A DNA stretch of 25,083 bases from NCBI GenBank assembly GCA_030691865.1, contig JAUYDL010000035.1, forward strand, positions 1 to 25,083, written 5' to 3'. Below, one piece after another: positions 5,869-13,950 of this stretch. Below the pieces are notes generated by a model. It was given only the letters and a program-made list of their open reading frames with translations, ran no database searches and was not told the origin of the DNA. How positions within the stretch are numbered: the stretch's first letter is position 1; each line of letters begins with the position of its first letter. Position numbers and translations under genes: made by a program. This DNA comes from Candidatus Omnitrophota bacterium. GTDB taxonomy: Bacteria > Omnitrophota > Gorgyraeia > Gygaellales > Profunditerraquicolaceae.

Positions 5869-7164
5869 TTAATTCTCAACCAGAGCAAACATCAAATCTG
5901 CTTCAGCCACTACTTTTCCATCTACCAGGGCCTTGCCATGCACAGAGCCCATCTTAGAACGCATTTTTCCGGCGACTACCTCAAAAACCAGCTGATCACC
6001 GGGAATAACTACTTTTCTAAATTTAGCATTATCAATCGCTAAAAATAGCGCTAATTTACCCCGATTTTCATCGCTCTCCATCATCATTATTCCGCCAACC
6101 TGAGCCATAGCTTCTAAAATCAATACTCCCGGCATCACCGGCCGTCCCGGAAAATGCCCCCTAAAAAAATAGTCATTTATGGTTACATTCTTAATCCCTA
6201 CTGCGCGCTTGCCTTTTTCCAGATGAATTATGCGGTCCACGAACAAAAACGGCTCACGGTGAGGCAGGATCCTCATAATCTGGTTAACGTCCATTGCCCC
6301 TTCCATATTATTAGCGCCTTGCGCAATTATTCTCTGTTCATAGATCTTCTGGGCGATCTTTAAATTTAGGGAATGTCCGCTTTTTAAAGCCACCACATGG
6401 CCGCGAAGAGGGCAACCTGCCAAATAAAGGTCTCCGATTAAATCCAGAATCTTGTGCCTGACAAACTCATCCTTAAACCTGAGTTTGTTTTTGATTACAC
6501 CCGCTTTGCCCACCACTAAAGTATTTTCATAATTAGCGCCTAAACCCAGGCCTTGACTTTGTAACTCGCTCGCTTCACTCTCCAGGCAAAAAGTGCGCGC
6601 CGAAGAAAGAGCAGTTTTAAAAGATTCGGCATTAACTGCTATCTCTAAAAATTGCGCCGCCAACATTGGATGATCATAGTTTAAGGTATAGGAAATCTTA
6701 AATTCTTTAGCCGCAAGTATAGCAATCGAGCTTGAGCCCTCCTGAATACATATCGGCTCCTTGACAGTATAGACATATCTGGGTGTATCCTGATGCGCTA
6801 CTTGCGCCTTTTCCAGCGCCTCGACAAAATAAATTGAGCTTCCGTCTAACCCGGGGACCTCATTATTGTCTATCTGGATGTCAATATTATCTATCCCCAA
6901 ACTGGATAAGGCGGCCATCAGATGCTCAACGGTCTGCACCTCTGCCTGATCATTACCAATAGCAGAACGCCGGCTGAATTTAGGCGCCAGTAATAAAGAT
7001 CCCACATCCGCTTTGATCCTGGGGGCTCCTGGAATATCCGTACGAATAAAAGTTACCCCGGAATCCGCCTCTGCCGGCTTAAAAGTTACATTGACTTTAT
7101 TACCTGTGTGAATACCAACGCCCTTAAGGGTAACCTGGTTGACAATCGTCTTCTGTTTTTCCAT
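5869..7164 (-). CDS. lpxC/fabZ: Fused UDP-3-O-acyl-GlcNAc deacetylase / 3-hydroxyacyl-ACP dehydratase (LpxC-FabZ)
   Basis: One 431-residue chain joins two enzymes. Residues 1-280 are LpxC, the zinc deacetylase that commits the lipid A pathway: Glu80-His81 in VEHLMAAL, His237 and Asp241 in HKILD as zinc ligands, and His264 in SGHSLN match E. coli Glu78, His79, His238, Asp242 and His265. Residues 290-431 are FabZ, the hot-dog-fold dehydratase of fatty acid elongation: PHREPFLFVDR (301-311), His337 in GHFPG and Glu351 keep the 14-residue spacing of the E. coli catalytic pair. Both use or make 3-hydroxyacyl chains, so the fusion ties chain supply to lipid A commitment. Such fusions are known in Bacteroidota and some other phyla. 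The ATG directly follows the lpxD stop. Confidence 0.96.
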   Translation of the reverse strand: MEKQKTIVNQVTLKGVGIHTGNKVNVTFKPAEADSGVTFIRTDIPGAPRIKADVGSLLLAPKFSRRSAIGNDQAEVQTVEHLMAALSSLGIDNIDIQIDNNEVPGLDGSSIYFVEALEKAQVAHQDTPRYVYTVKEPICIQEGSSSIAILAAKEFKISYTLNYDHPMLAAQFLEIAVNAESFKTALSSARTFCLESEASELQSQGLGLGANYENTLVVGKAGVIKNKLRFKDEFVRHKILDLIGDLYLAGCPLRGHVVALKSGHSLNLKIAQKIYEQRIIAQGANNMEGAMDVNQIMRILPHREPFLFVDRIIHLEKGKRAVGIKNVTINDYFFRGHFPGRPVMPGVLILEAMAQVGGIMMMESDENRGKLALFLAIDNAKFRKVVIPGDQLVFEVVAGKMRSKMGSVHGKALVDGKVVAEADLMFALVEN

Positions 7165-8202
7165 TTATTTATCCTTCAGCCTTGCCTCAAGCTCTTGGAT
7201 CCTTTTCTTCAGTTCCTTAACCAAATTAAATAACTTAGGCAAGTTTTGTAAGCTGGCATTAACTCTCTGAGTAGTCATAAAAGGCCTGGCCGGATAACCC
7301 GAAACCATCGTATCCGGCGGGACAGATTTAGCTACTCCGGATTGAGCCGTCACAATGGCGTTATCGCCAATAGTAATGTGCCCGACTAATCCCGCCTGGC
7401 CGCCTAAGGTTACATTATTGCCAATAATCGCGCTGCCGGCAATACCCACCTGAGCAACAATCAGAGAGTTCTCACCGATGATGACATTATGGCCAATCTG
7501 CACCAGGTTATCAATTTTAGTGCCGCGGCCGATAACCGTTTTATCGAAACGCGCCCGGTCAATGGTAACATTGGCCCCGATCTCTACATCATCATTAATC
7601 TGGACTATCCCCACCTGAGGAATTTTATGATGCGCCCCTTTAATCGTAGCAAATCCAAAACCATCGGAACCGATCACTGCTCCGGAATGGATAATTACGC
7701 GGCTGCCGATACTGATCCGTTCACGTATTGAAACATGGGGATAAATTAATGTCTGACTGCCTATTTTTGTGTGATGGCCGATATAACAACCGGCGTAAAT
7801 TATTACATTATCTCCGAGAGTGACATTATCCCCGATAACGGAATAAGCTCCGATCGTTACGTCTTTACCCAAAGAAACATTCTTGCCCATAACCGCAGTA
7901 TAATCTATGCCGCTAGGATGCCCGGCATCATCAGGCGTAAACATAGAAATGATTTTGACAAAGGCCAAAGAAGGATTCTGGGTTATAATAATCGGCTTAG
8001 CCGTTCCTTGCGCGTCGCTTGAGGTAATAATCGCTGCAGCGCGTGTTTTATCCATCAGCGAGCTATACTTGGAATTAGCCAGAAAAGTAATATCCCCTTC
8101 GGCTGCATCCCTGATTCCGGAGGCTCCGGTAATCAGGGTATCCCCGTTACCGATAACCTGTCCGTCAATAAGCTTAGCTATTTCATTTAGGGTTTTCTTC
8201 AT
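7165..8202 (-). CDS. lpxD: UDP-3-O-(3-hydroxyacyl)glucosamine N-acyltransferase LpxD
   Basis: A 345-residue acyltransferase adding the second 3-hydroxyacyl chain, at N2 of glucosamine. The N-terminal uridine-binding domain (1-100, with AAEGDITFLANSKY) is followed by a long hexapeptide left-handed helix (100-300) and a C-terminal helix that is strongly charged (residues 315-345). The catalytic His lies in NLVQIGHN (His238 counting from the ATG), matching E. coli His239. ATG at 8202 is preferred over the TTG one codon earlier; AAGGG lies 9 bases upstream. It sits 16 bases after skp and its stop touches the lpxC/fabZ ATG. Confidence 0.94.
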   Translation of the reverse strand: MKKTLNEIAKLIDGQVIGNGDTLITGASGIRDAAEGDITFLANSKYSSLMDKTRAAAIITSSDAQGTAKPIIITQNPSLAFVKIISMFTPDDAGHPSGIDYTAVMGKNVSLGKDVTIGAYSVIGDNVTLGDNVIIYAGCYIGHHTKIGSQTLIYPHVSIRERISIGSRVIIHSGAVIGSDGFGFATIKGAHHKIPQVGIVQINDDVEIGANVTIDRARFDKTVIGRGTKIDNLVQIGHNVIIGENSLIVAQVGIAGSAIIGNNVTLGGQAGLVGHITIGDNAIVTAQSGVAKSVPPDTMVSGYPARPFMTTQRVNASLQNLPKLFNLVKELKKRIQELEARLKDK

Positions 8203-8218
8203 CAACTTGTGCCCTTAT

Positions 8219-8725
8219 TTATTTTTTACCAGGAGCGTTTAGAATAGCAACAATCTGATTGGTAATCTCCATACTCTTGGTCTGATAAACCAATACCCGG
8301 TCATTAAACACCAGGGTATATCCCTCTTTCTCGGAATATTTCTTCACCGCTTCCTCGATATCTTTAAGGATTTCCTTCATTTTTTCATCCTGCTCTTTAC
8401 GTAAATCCGCCTGCTTCTGGCGGTCATAATCCTGAAATTCTTTTACCTTGGCGGCAAGCTCGGCCCCCTTGGCTTCTCTTTCTTTATCATTAAGCAAACT
8501 CAATTTATCCTGAAAAGCTTTTAAATCTGCGACTTTTTTATCACGCTCGTCGGTATAGACCTTTTCTTTATCACTTAAGGTTTTGTCATATCCTTTGGTT
8601 TTGGTATATTCGCTAAAAGTGCGGCTTAAATCGATATAAGCGAGCTTATCCGCAGCCTGGGCGTTTCCCAGAAATAAAGCCAAACCCATGATCACCCCGC
8701 ATAAAATTACTACTGTCTTTCTCAT
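8219..8725 (-). CDS. skp: Periplasmic chaperone Skp/OmpH
   Basis: A 168-residue protein with a signal peptide (residues 1-24, hydrophobic core and LGNAQA/AD cleavage site) followed by KLAYIDLSRTF, the first strand of the Skp core. Residues 45-125 are a charged coiled coil (many Lys, Asp, Glu), forming the tentacles that hold unfolded outer-membrane proteins in the Skp trimer. The chain ends with the returning strand YTLVFNDRVLVYQ. GGAGGGAG lies just upstream of the ATG, one of the strongest ribosome sites here. It lies between bamA and lpxD, the usual place in diderms. Confidence 0.93.
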   Translation of the reverse strand: MRKTVVILCGVIMGLALFLGNAQAADKLAYIDLSRTFSEYTKTKGYDKTLSDKEKVYTDERDKKVADLKAFQDKLSLLNDKEREAKGAELAAKVKEFQDYDRQKQADLRKEQDEKMKEILKDIEEAVKKYSEKEGYTLVFNDRVLVYQTKSMEITNQIVAILNAPGKK

Positions 8726-8757
8726 CTCTACTCCCTCCTCTGGTTAATAATTATTTA

Positions 8758-11148
8758 TTAAAAACCGTGACTGGCACTGAAGTAGAACCGCCCGCTACCT
8801 TTAGTATCCTCACCAGCTGCTTTATCCATTGGTATGCCATAATCCAACATGATCGGTCCAATCGGAGTATTAATACGTAAACCTATTCCTATGCCGGATT
8901 TAAAACCTCCGGAGTTAAGCCCTCCATTACCATCTTGGGAAGAAAATATATCCCCTAGCTTTTCCCAAACATTACCAACATCATAGAAAGCTGCGACTTT
9001 TAAGAAACTAAATAACGGATAAGTATACTCAATATTGCCCACCACCATCGATGCGCCGCCTAAAGGATCATTAGACTTAGAATCAACCGGGCCGACTTTT
9101 CTTTCCTCATAACCTCTAATCGTATAAGCTCCGCCGGCAAAGAATCTCTCATAAATAGGTAATTTTTCCGTGTCGCCATACGGCTCAGCCAACCCCAACC
9201 TGCCCTTTATCTCCAGCACAGCACCGCGCGGCATGGGGAAGTAATGCGATGCCCGGCCGAAAAACTTCAGATAACTTTTATCTCCACCCAGACCAGCAAA
9301 ATCAAAAGCCGCAGTAAATAAATTTCCTTTTCGAGTATTAAAAACATTATCCCTGGAATCATAGGTCAGGCTAGGAGAAATAACGCTAATTATGTTCGTG
9401 CCTACCTCATCCTTTAAATCCTGGGAAGCGTCATCTGTTGGGTTGCTGATCTTTATCTGATCCAGCCGATACATAAGATCGCCTCTTAAATATTCAGATA
9501 TCTCCTTGCCTAAACGCAAGTCACCTCCGGTCACCGCTTCATCATATCCATATCCTGAATCAGTATCACGCGTATGCGTACGGCGGTATAAATCAAACCC
9601 GAAAGAAACCGGATAATCAAACATCCAGGGTTCAGTAAAACTCAAATCAAAACCACTACTTAAGCTTCCGATAGAGGCGCGTATCTTCATGTTTTGCCCG
9701 GCGCCGGTAAAATAAGGCCAGTTCCTCCAATCAAAGTTCTTCTGCTCAACCTCCACAAAACCTACAAATTGATCAACGGTGCTGTAACCGCCGCCAAAAC
9801 TAAAAGCTCCGGTCTTAGTTTCTTTTACATCCACCACTAAATTCTTTTTAGCCGGCTCTGTTGTCTCCTCGGTATCATAGCTAATCTCTTCAAAAAATCC
9901 TAAATTGGTTAACCTTTCCTTACTGCGGCGCAGCTTCTCTCCGTCGAATTTTTCTCCGGGATGGATTCTCATTTCCCTGCGAATTACCAAATCCTTAGTT
10001 TTAATATTACCTCGGATCTTAATTCTATCTACATAAACAACCTGATTTTCAGTAACCCCATAGGTTATGTCTACGCGCCCGGTATCTGAGTTAACTATAG
10101 TTGACTCCTGAACCTGCGCAGAAATATACCCCCGGTCAAAATACAACCCCTGGATACCAGTCAGATCTTTTTTCATCGATTCCTGGCTAAAAACTTTCCC
10201 GGGGATACAGTCGGTCAGGGTTTTTAAAATCTCTTTCTCAGTAACATCTTTGTTGCCTTGCACGATGACCGAACCTACAAGGTATTTTTTGCCTTCGGTA
10301 ATTTTAATCGCTACAAATAACAGATAGGATTTTTTGGCATCGGGCTTAACTTCATAAGTTACAGCAACGTCAGTAAAACCTTCGCGCTGATAGAAAGATT
10401 TAATCCGCTCGATGTCCTCTTTAATCACTTCATCCTTTAAAACTCCGGCATTAAAGAACCAGGCGCGCTTACTCTTAAGCAATTTCAGGATACGCCCATC
10501 GGGGAAGGCCTTATTACCCTGGATAGTAATATCTTTAACGCGCACCTTCCTGCCTTCCACAACAGTAAAAACTATACTTGCCTTATTGGCTTCGGCATTC
10601 GCCTCAACTTTATAGGAAATATCAGCCTGGCTATAACCCATTTTTTCATACATCTTTTTTAATATCCGCACATCTTCGGCTATGGCGGGATAATCCAAGT
10701 ACTGTGTTTCCCTGGATTTTAGCTGCTGCTTTAATTTCTCATCTTTCATCGTGATAAGATTAATCCCCGAAAAGCTAATCTTCTCGATAATCGGCCTTTC
10801 CACGACGCTAATCATGATTTTTAAGCCATCTTTATAATCCTGGGTATCGATTTTGATATCGCTGAAAAAACCCAATAGATATAGCCTTTTTAAATCATCG
10901 CTAATAATATTTTCCTGATAGGCGCTGCCGATACGCGTCTTCATCTTGGAGATAATAACATTAGTGCTGATAGCTTTATTGCCCGTAACCTCTATTGCGG
11001 TAACATTTTTTAATACTGCCGGGGTAGCTTCGGAGGCAGCAGCTGTTTTTTGTTCAGCCTTCTCCTGCGGAGCTTCTTCAGCCAGAACAAAAGAACTGCT
11101 ATTAAAAAGAACCAAAGCTGTTAGGAGTGCAAAGATGAATTTACGCAT
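8758..11148 (-). CDS. bamA: Outer-membrane protein assembly factor BamA
   Basis: A 796-residue Omp85 protein, the central pore of the BAM complex that inserts barrel proteins. It has a signal peptide (1-23), then five POTRA domains, with units beginning near VTAIEVTGNKAI, IEKISFSGIN, VKDITIQGNKAF, VGSVIVQGNKDV and VDRIKIRGNIKT (about residues 49-440). The C-terminal 16-strand barrel (about 455-796) contains the conserved RGY loop motif (678-680, in TIRGYEERKVGP) and ends in the aromatic beta-signal FYFSASHGF. Length is close to the E. coli protein (810). A consensus promoter ends six bases before the ATG and there is no Shine-Dalgarno, so its own transcript should be leaderless; it may also be read from dnaB. 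Confidence 0.96.
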   Translation of the reverse strand: MRKFIFALLTALVLFNSSSFVLAEEAPQEKAEQKTAAASEATPAVLKNVTAIEVTGNKAISTNVIISKMKTRIGSAYQENIISDDLKRLYLLGFFSDIKIDTQDYKDGLKIMISVVERPIIEKISFSGINLITMKDEKLKQQLKSRETQYLDYPAIAEDVRILKKMYEKMGYSQADISYKVEANAEANKASIVFTVVEGRKVRVKDITIQGNKAFPDGRILKLLKSKRAWFFNAGVLKDEVIKEDIERIKSFYQREGFTDVAVTYEVKPDAKKSYLLFVAIKITEGKKYLVGSVIVQGNKDVTEKEILKTLTDCIPGKVFSQESMKKDLTGIQGLYFDRGYISAQVQESTIVNSDTGRVDITYGVTENQVVYVDRIKIRGNIKTKDLVIRREMRIHPGEKFDGEKLRRSKERLTNLGFFEEISYDTEETTEPAKKNLVVDVKETKTGAFSFGGGYSTVDQFVGFVEVEQKNFDWRNWPYFTGAGQNMKIRASIGSLSSGFDLSFTEPWMFDYPVSFGFDLYRRTHTRDTDSGYGYDEAVTGGDLRLGKEISEYLRGDLMYRLDQIKISNPTDDASQDLKDEVGTNIISVISPSLTYDSRDNVFNTRKGNLFTAAFDFAGLGGDKSYLKFFGRASHYFPMPRGAVLEIKGRLGLAEPYGDTEKLPIYERFFAGGAYTIRGYEERKVGPVDSKSNDPLGGASMVVGNIEYTYPLFSFLKVAAFYDVGNVWEKLGDIFSSQDGNGGLNSGGFKSGIGIGLRINTPIGPIMLDYGIPMDKAAGEDTKGSGRFYFSASHGF

Positions 11149-11154
11149 TTTATT

Positions 11155-11183
11155 ATTATATAAGATTAGGCCTCTTAAATCAA
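11155..11183 (-). promoter_or_regulatory. Promoter of bamA predicting a leaderless mRNA
   Basis: On the minus strand TTGATT (11183-11178), a 17-base spacer and a perfect TATAAT (11160-11155) lie in the dnaB-bamA gap. Only AATAAA separates the -10 box from the bamA ATG, so the first transcribed base should be at or within one or two bases of the A of ATG. Confidence 0.65.
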
Positions 11184-11187
11184 ATAA

Positions 11188-12528
11188 TTATTCAACCCGG
11201 GATAAATTATCAAACCTGGTGAACTCCTTGATAAAAGCTAATTTTAAAGAGCCTACCGGGCCATTACGTTGTTTGGCGATAATTGCTTCGGCGATGCCTT
11301 GATTATCCGGGGAAGGATTGTAATACTCCTCCCTTAAAATAAGCACCACCACATCCGCATCCTGTTCAATTGCCCCGGACTCTCTTAAATCTGAAAGTTG
11401 AGGCCGATGGTCCGTACGCGACTCCACAGCCCGGGATAACTGGCTAATGGCAATCACCGGCACACTTAGCTCTCTGGCCAAAGCTTTAAGGGAGCGTGAA
11501 ATTTCAGAAATCTCCTGTTGCCTGCTCTCCATATTCATCGCTGAGCCGCGCATTAACTGCATGTAATCTAAAATAATCAATTTTATACCATGGTGTGATT
11601 TTAAGCGCCGGGCCCTGGCGCGTAGCTCCATCACCGAGATCGCCGGAGTATCATCAATAAATATCGGTGCCTCAGAGAGCTTTCCGGCAGCCGCAGTCAG
11701 GCGCGGCCAGTCGCTAGTAGCCAAATACCCGGTTCTTACTTTATGCGCGTCCACCCGCGCATGCGAGCAAAGCATCCTCTGCACCAATTGCTCTTTAGAC
11801 ATCTCTAAGCTAAAGATTGCCGTAGGCACCTTCTCAATTACTCCGGCATAATCGGCAATCCCTAAAACAAAAGCACTTTTGCCCATGGAAGGCCGGCCGG
11901 CAATAATAATTAAATCTGATGGCTGCAGCCCCGCGGTTTTCATATCAAAATCTATATAGCCGGTGGGTATTCCGGTAACGTGCGCCTTATTCTGATAAAG
12001 CCTATCAATTGTTTCAATACTTTCCTTAATAATTTCTTTAATCTGCAAATAGGTGCCTTGATTTTTACGGTCGCTGACCTCAAAGATAAGCTTCTCAGCG
12101 GTATCCACAACTTCGGCGATATTCCCTTCACTCTCATGGCAAACAGTAATAATTTTGGTAGAGTTATTGATTAAAGTTCTTAGAATATATTTTTCACGCA
12201 CAATTCCGGCATAGTGATTAATATTAGCCGCAGTGGGAACGGCATTGGCCAAAGAGGTTAGATAGCTTGCCCCGCCTATCTCATCCAATGCGCCATCCTT
12301 CCTTAAAGCATCAGTCAGAGTAATTAAGTCCACAGCTTTATTGGCATTATAAAGATCACTTATTGCCTGGAAAATTTTGCGGTGGGTATCTTTATAAAAG
12401 CAGGTGGCATCCAATTTCTCAGCAGAAATCGAAACTGCCTCTTCATCCAGCAGCATAGATCCCAATACCGCCATCTCCGCGTCAAGATTTTGCGGGGGGA
12501 GCTTATCTAGATTTAAGTCTTTAGCCAT
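11188..12528 (-). CDS. dnaB: Replicative DNA helicase DnaB
   Basis: A 446-residue hexameric helicase that unwinds DNA at the fork and recruits primase. The N-terminal helical domain (about 1-110, PPQNLDAEMAVLGSML) and linker precede the RecA-like ATPase: Walker A GRPSMGKS (211-218), Walker B LIILDYMQLM (317-326) and the arginine-finger region AKQRNGPVG (418-426). There is no intein and the length is normal. The ATG at 12528 is preferred: AAAGG lies 9 bases before it, whereas a TTG at 12537 touches that same site. It follows rplI, the classical rpsF-ssb-rpsR-rplI-dnaB order, with a palindromic repeat in the gap. Confidence 0.96.
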   Translation of the reverse strand: MAKDLNLDKLPPQNLDAEMAVLGSMLLDEEAVSISAEKLDATCFYKDTHRKIFQAISDLYNANKAVDLITLTDALRKDGALDEIGGASYLTSLANAVPTAANINHYAGIVREKYILRTLINNSTKIITVCHESEGNIAEVVDTAEKLIFEVSDRKNQGTYLQIKEIIKESIETIDRLYQNKAHVTGIPTGYIDFDMKTAGLQPSDLIIIAGRPSMGKSAFVLGIADYAGVIEKVPTAIFSLEMSKEQLVQRMLCSHARVDAHKVRTGYLATSDWPRLTAAAGKLSEAPIFIDDTPAISVMELRARARRLKSHHGIKLIILDYMQLMRGSAMNMESRQQEISEISRSLKALARELSVPVIAISQLSRAVESRTDHRPQLSDLRESGAIEQDADVVVLILREEYYNPSPDNQGIAEAIIAKQRNGPVGSLKLAFIKEFTRFDNLSRVE

Positions 12529-12556
12529 ATTAAACAACCTTTTTAAAGTAAATCCA

Positions 12557-12609
12557 GGGGACGGTTCTGTTTTTCTCGAGTTCAGTTCTAGAAAAACAGA
12601 ACCGTCCCC
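12557..12609. repeat. Palindromic repeat copy B (GGGGACGGTTCT family), rplI-dnaB gap
   Basis: Perfect 19-bp arms (12557-12575 and 12591-12609, GGGGACGGTTCTGTTTTTC and its complement) with a 15-base centre. It begins 11 bases after the rplI stop and ends 28 bases before the dnaB ATG. Confidence 0.95.
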
Positions 12610-12620
12610 TTTATTTCAGC

Positions 12621-13064
12621 TTATTTCTTCACTACCCACAGTTTAACCGTGGCAATTACATCCGGATGCAGCTTCACCGGTATCGCATAAATTCCTAAAG
12701 ATTTTATCGGTTCAGCCAAATCAATAATATTCTTATTAATCGCAAAACCTTCTGCAGCCAAAGCCTCGGCTATTTCCTGAGCGCTAATACTGCCATATAA
12801 CTTTTCTTCACCTTGAGTTAATGCGGGAATAGTTAAAGCCAGCGTACCTAAGCGCTGCTTAACTAATTCGGACTCCTCTTTAATTTTGGCAGATTGTGCA
12901 GATCGAGCAAGTTGATCTTGCTCTAATTTTTTAAGGCTGCTGGCCGTAGCCGGCTTAGCCAAGTTATGCGGAAAAAGAAAATTCCTGGCAAACCCGTCTT
13001 TAACCTGAACCACCGCACCTGCCCGGCCGATCTTTTCTACGTCTTTATTTAAAATTACTTCCAT
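12621..13064 (-). CDS. rplI: Large ribosomal subunit protein bL9
   Basis: A 147-residue bL9. The N-terminal domain has the strictly conserved pattern MEVILNKDVEKIGRAGAVVQVKDGFARNFL-like (residues 1-31; ARNFLFP is the 23S rRNA-contacting signature), followed by the long connecting helix (about 42-75) and the C-terminal domain ending in VKLHPDVIATVKLWVVKK. Length is normal. The ATG comes one base after the rpsR stop codon, so the two are probably translated together. Confidence 0.96.
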   Translation of the reverse strand: MEVILNKDVEKIGRAGAVVQVKDGFARNFLFPHNLAKPATASSLKKLEQDQLARSAQSAKIKEESELVKQRLGTLALTIPALTQGEEKLYGSISAQEIAEALAAEGFAINKNIIDLAEPIKSLGIYAIPVKLHPDVIATVKLWVVKK

Positions 13065-13065
13065 T

Positions 13066-13347
13066 TTAACGGGTATAAGGAAGCAGGGATAAAAATCTAG
13101 CCTTTTTAATCAGCTCCTTAATTCTCCTCTGATGCTTAGCGCAATTACCGGAAAAACGGCTGGCATTGATTTTACCCTTCTCCGTTATGAAAACCTCTAA
13201 TCTCTTGATATCCTTATAATCAATACTGCCTAACTTATCCGCGCAGAACCGGCAGAATCTTTTTCTTACCGGGCCCAGCAAATCCTTCTTCTTTTTAATA
13301 ATCTTTTTGTCCTTACCCTTGCCAAAACCTCTGGTTTTAACCTTCAT
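13066..13347 (-). CDS. rpsR: Small ribosomal subunit protein bS18, zinc-binding form
   Basis: A 93-residue bS18. The core IDYKDIKRLEVFITEKGKI and the ending LSLLPYTR are typical. Cys32, Cys35, Cys69 and His72 (CRFC...CAKH) keep the metal-binding pattern of the cysteine-containing form. The basic N-terminal extension (residues 1-30, Lys-rich) is longer than in E. coli. It sits between ssb and rplI. The Shine-Dalgarno is weak (GGGT 9 bases upstream) and a possible 19-codon reading frame with a stronger ribosome site overlaps its start, which would allow coupling. Confidence 0.95.
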   Translation of the reverse strand: MKVKTRGFGKGKDKKIIKKKKDLLGPVRKRFCRFCADKLGSIDYKDIKRLEVFITEKGKINASRFSGNCAKHQRRIKELIKKARFLSLLPYTR

Positions 13348-13396
13348 GTGTTTTACCCAGCCCTTCCTCTTTTATTCTGATTAATATAATTCCCAT
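13337..13396 (-). CDS. Possible 19-codon peptide overlapping the rpsR start
   Basis: ATG at 13396 is preceded by GGAGG eight bases upstream and opens a 19-codon frame (MGIILIRIKEEGLGKTHEG) whose TAA lies 8 bases inside rpsR in another frame. The peptide resembles nothing I know. It may simply deliver ribosomes to rpsR, which has a weak site of its own. Without comparison between species it cannot be told from chance. Confidence 0.25.
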   Translation of the reverse strand: MGIILIRIKEEGLGKTHEG

Positions 13397-13428
13397 CACC
13401 CTGCCCTCCATCATACACATTAATTTAA

Positions 13429-13881
13429 TTATTCTTCGGAAGGGCGAGGTTCATCCTCGCTTTCTGCTAACCATGTTGATTCACTGCTTGGTTCTTCAGA
13501 TAATGCCTCAGGCTGCGCTGGAGTAGCCGGGATTGGTGCCTTAGCTTGACCCGGAGAACCCATAAATTGCACACGTTCTGCCCGGACTTCAATCACCGAG
13601 CGCTTGGCACCGGTATTGTCCTCCCAAGAACGCGACTGCAGCCGGCCCTCAACAAAAAGACTGCTTCCTTTATGTAAATACTGATTACATGTTTCTGCTT
13701 GTTTACTCCAAACGACTGCGGTGATGAAACAAACTTCTTCTTTTAGCTCTTGATCTTTAGTGCGGTATTTACGATTTACCGCCAGGCGTAAATTAGCCAC
13801 CGCGATACCTTGCGGAGTATAACGTAACTCAGGATCTTTGGTCAGATTGCCCATTAATAGTACTTTATTATAACTAGCCAT
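13429..13881 (-). CDS. ssb: Single-stranded DNA-binding protein
   Basis: A 150-residue SSB with the OB-fold in residues 1-108: NKVLLMGNLTKDPELRYTPQG, the FITAVVWSKQAE strand and GSSLFVEGRLQSRSWED are characteristic. A Pro/Ala/Ser/Glu-rich tail follows (112-150). Oddly, the tail ends in EDEPRPSEE rather than the usual DDIPF-like acidic-hydrophobic tip through which SSB recruits partner proteins; the reading frame closes cleanly with GAAGAATAA, so this is not an obvious frameshift. The position between rpsF and rpsR is the standard one, so it is probably the housekeeping SSB. A palindromic repeat lies 27 bases upstream. Confidence 0.93.
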   Translation of the reverse strand: MASYNKVLLMGNLTKDPELRYTPQGIAVANLRLAVNRKYRTKDQELKEEVCFITAVVWSKQAETCNQYLHKGSSLFVEGRLQSRSWEDNTGAKRSVIEVRAERVQFMGSPGQAKAPIPATPAQPEALSEEPSSESTWLAESEDEPRPSEE

Positions 13882-13908
13882 GATAACCCCCTGTTAAATT
13901 TAAATCCA

Positions 13909-13943
13909 GGGGACGGTTCTCTTTTTTTAAGAGAACCGTCCCC
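13909..13943. repeat. Palindromic repeat copy C (GGGGACGGTTCT family), rpsF-ssb gap
   Basis: The shortest copy: perfect 15-bp arms GGGGACGGTTCTCTT (13909-13923) and its complement (13929-13943) around five T on the plus strand. It starts 7 bases after the rpsF stop. Confidence 0.95.
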
Positions 13944-13950
13944 TAAGTTT

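Noticed and set aside
13429..13481. Frameshift removing the usual SSB tip
   Set aside because: The sequence after the stop in the other frames does not encode an acidic-Phe tip, so a simple single-base error does not explain the tail.
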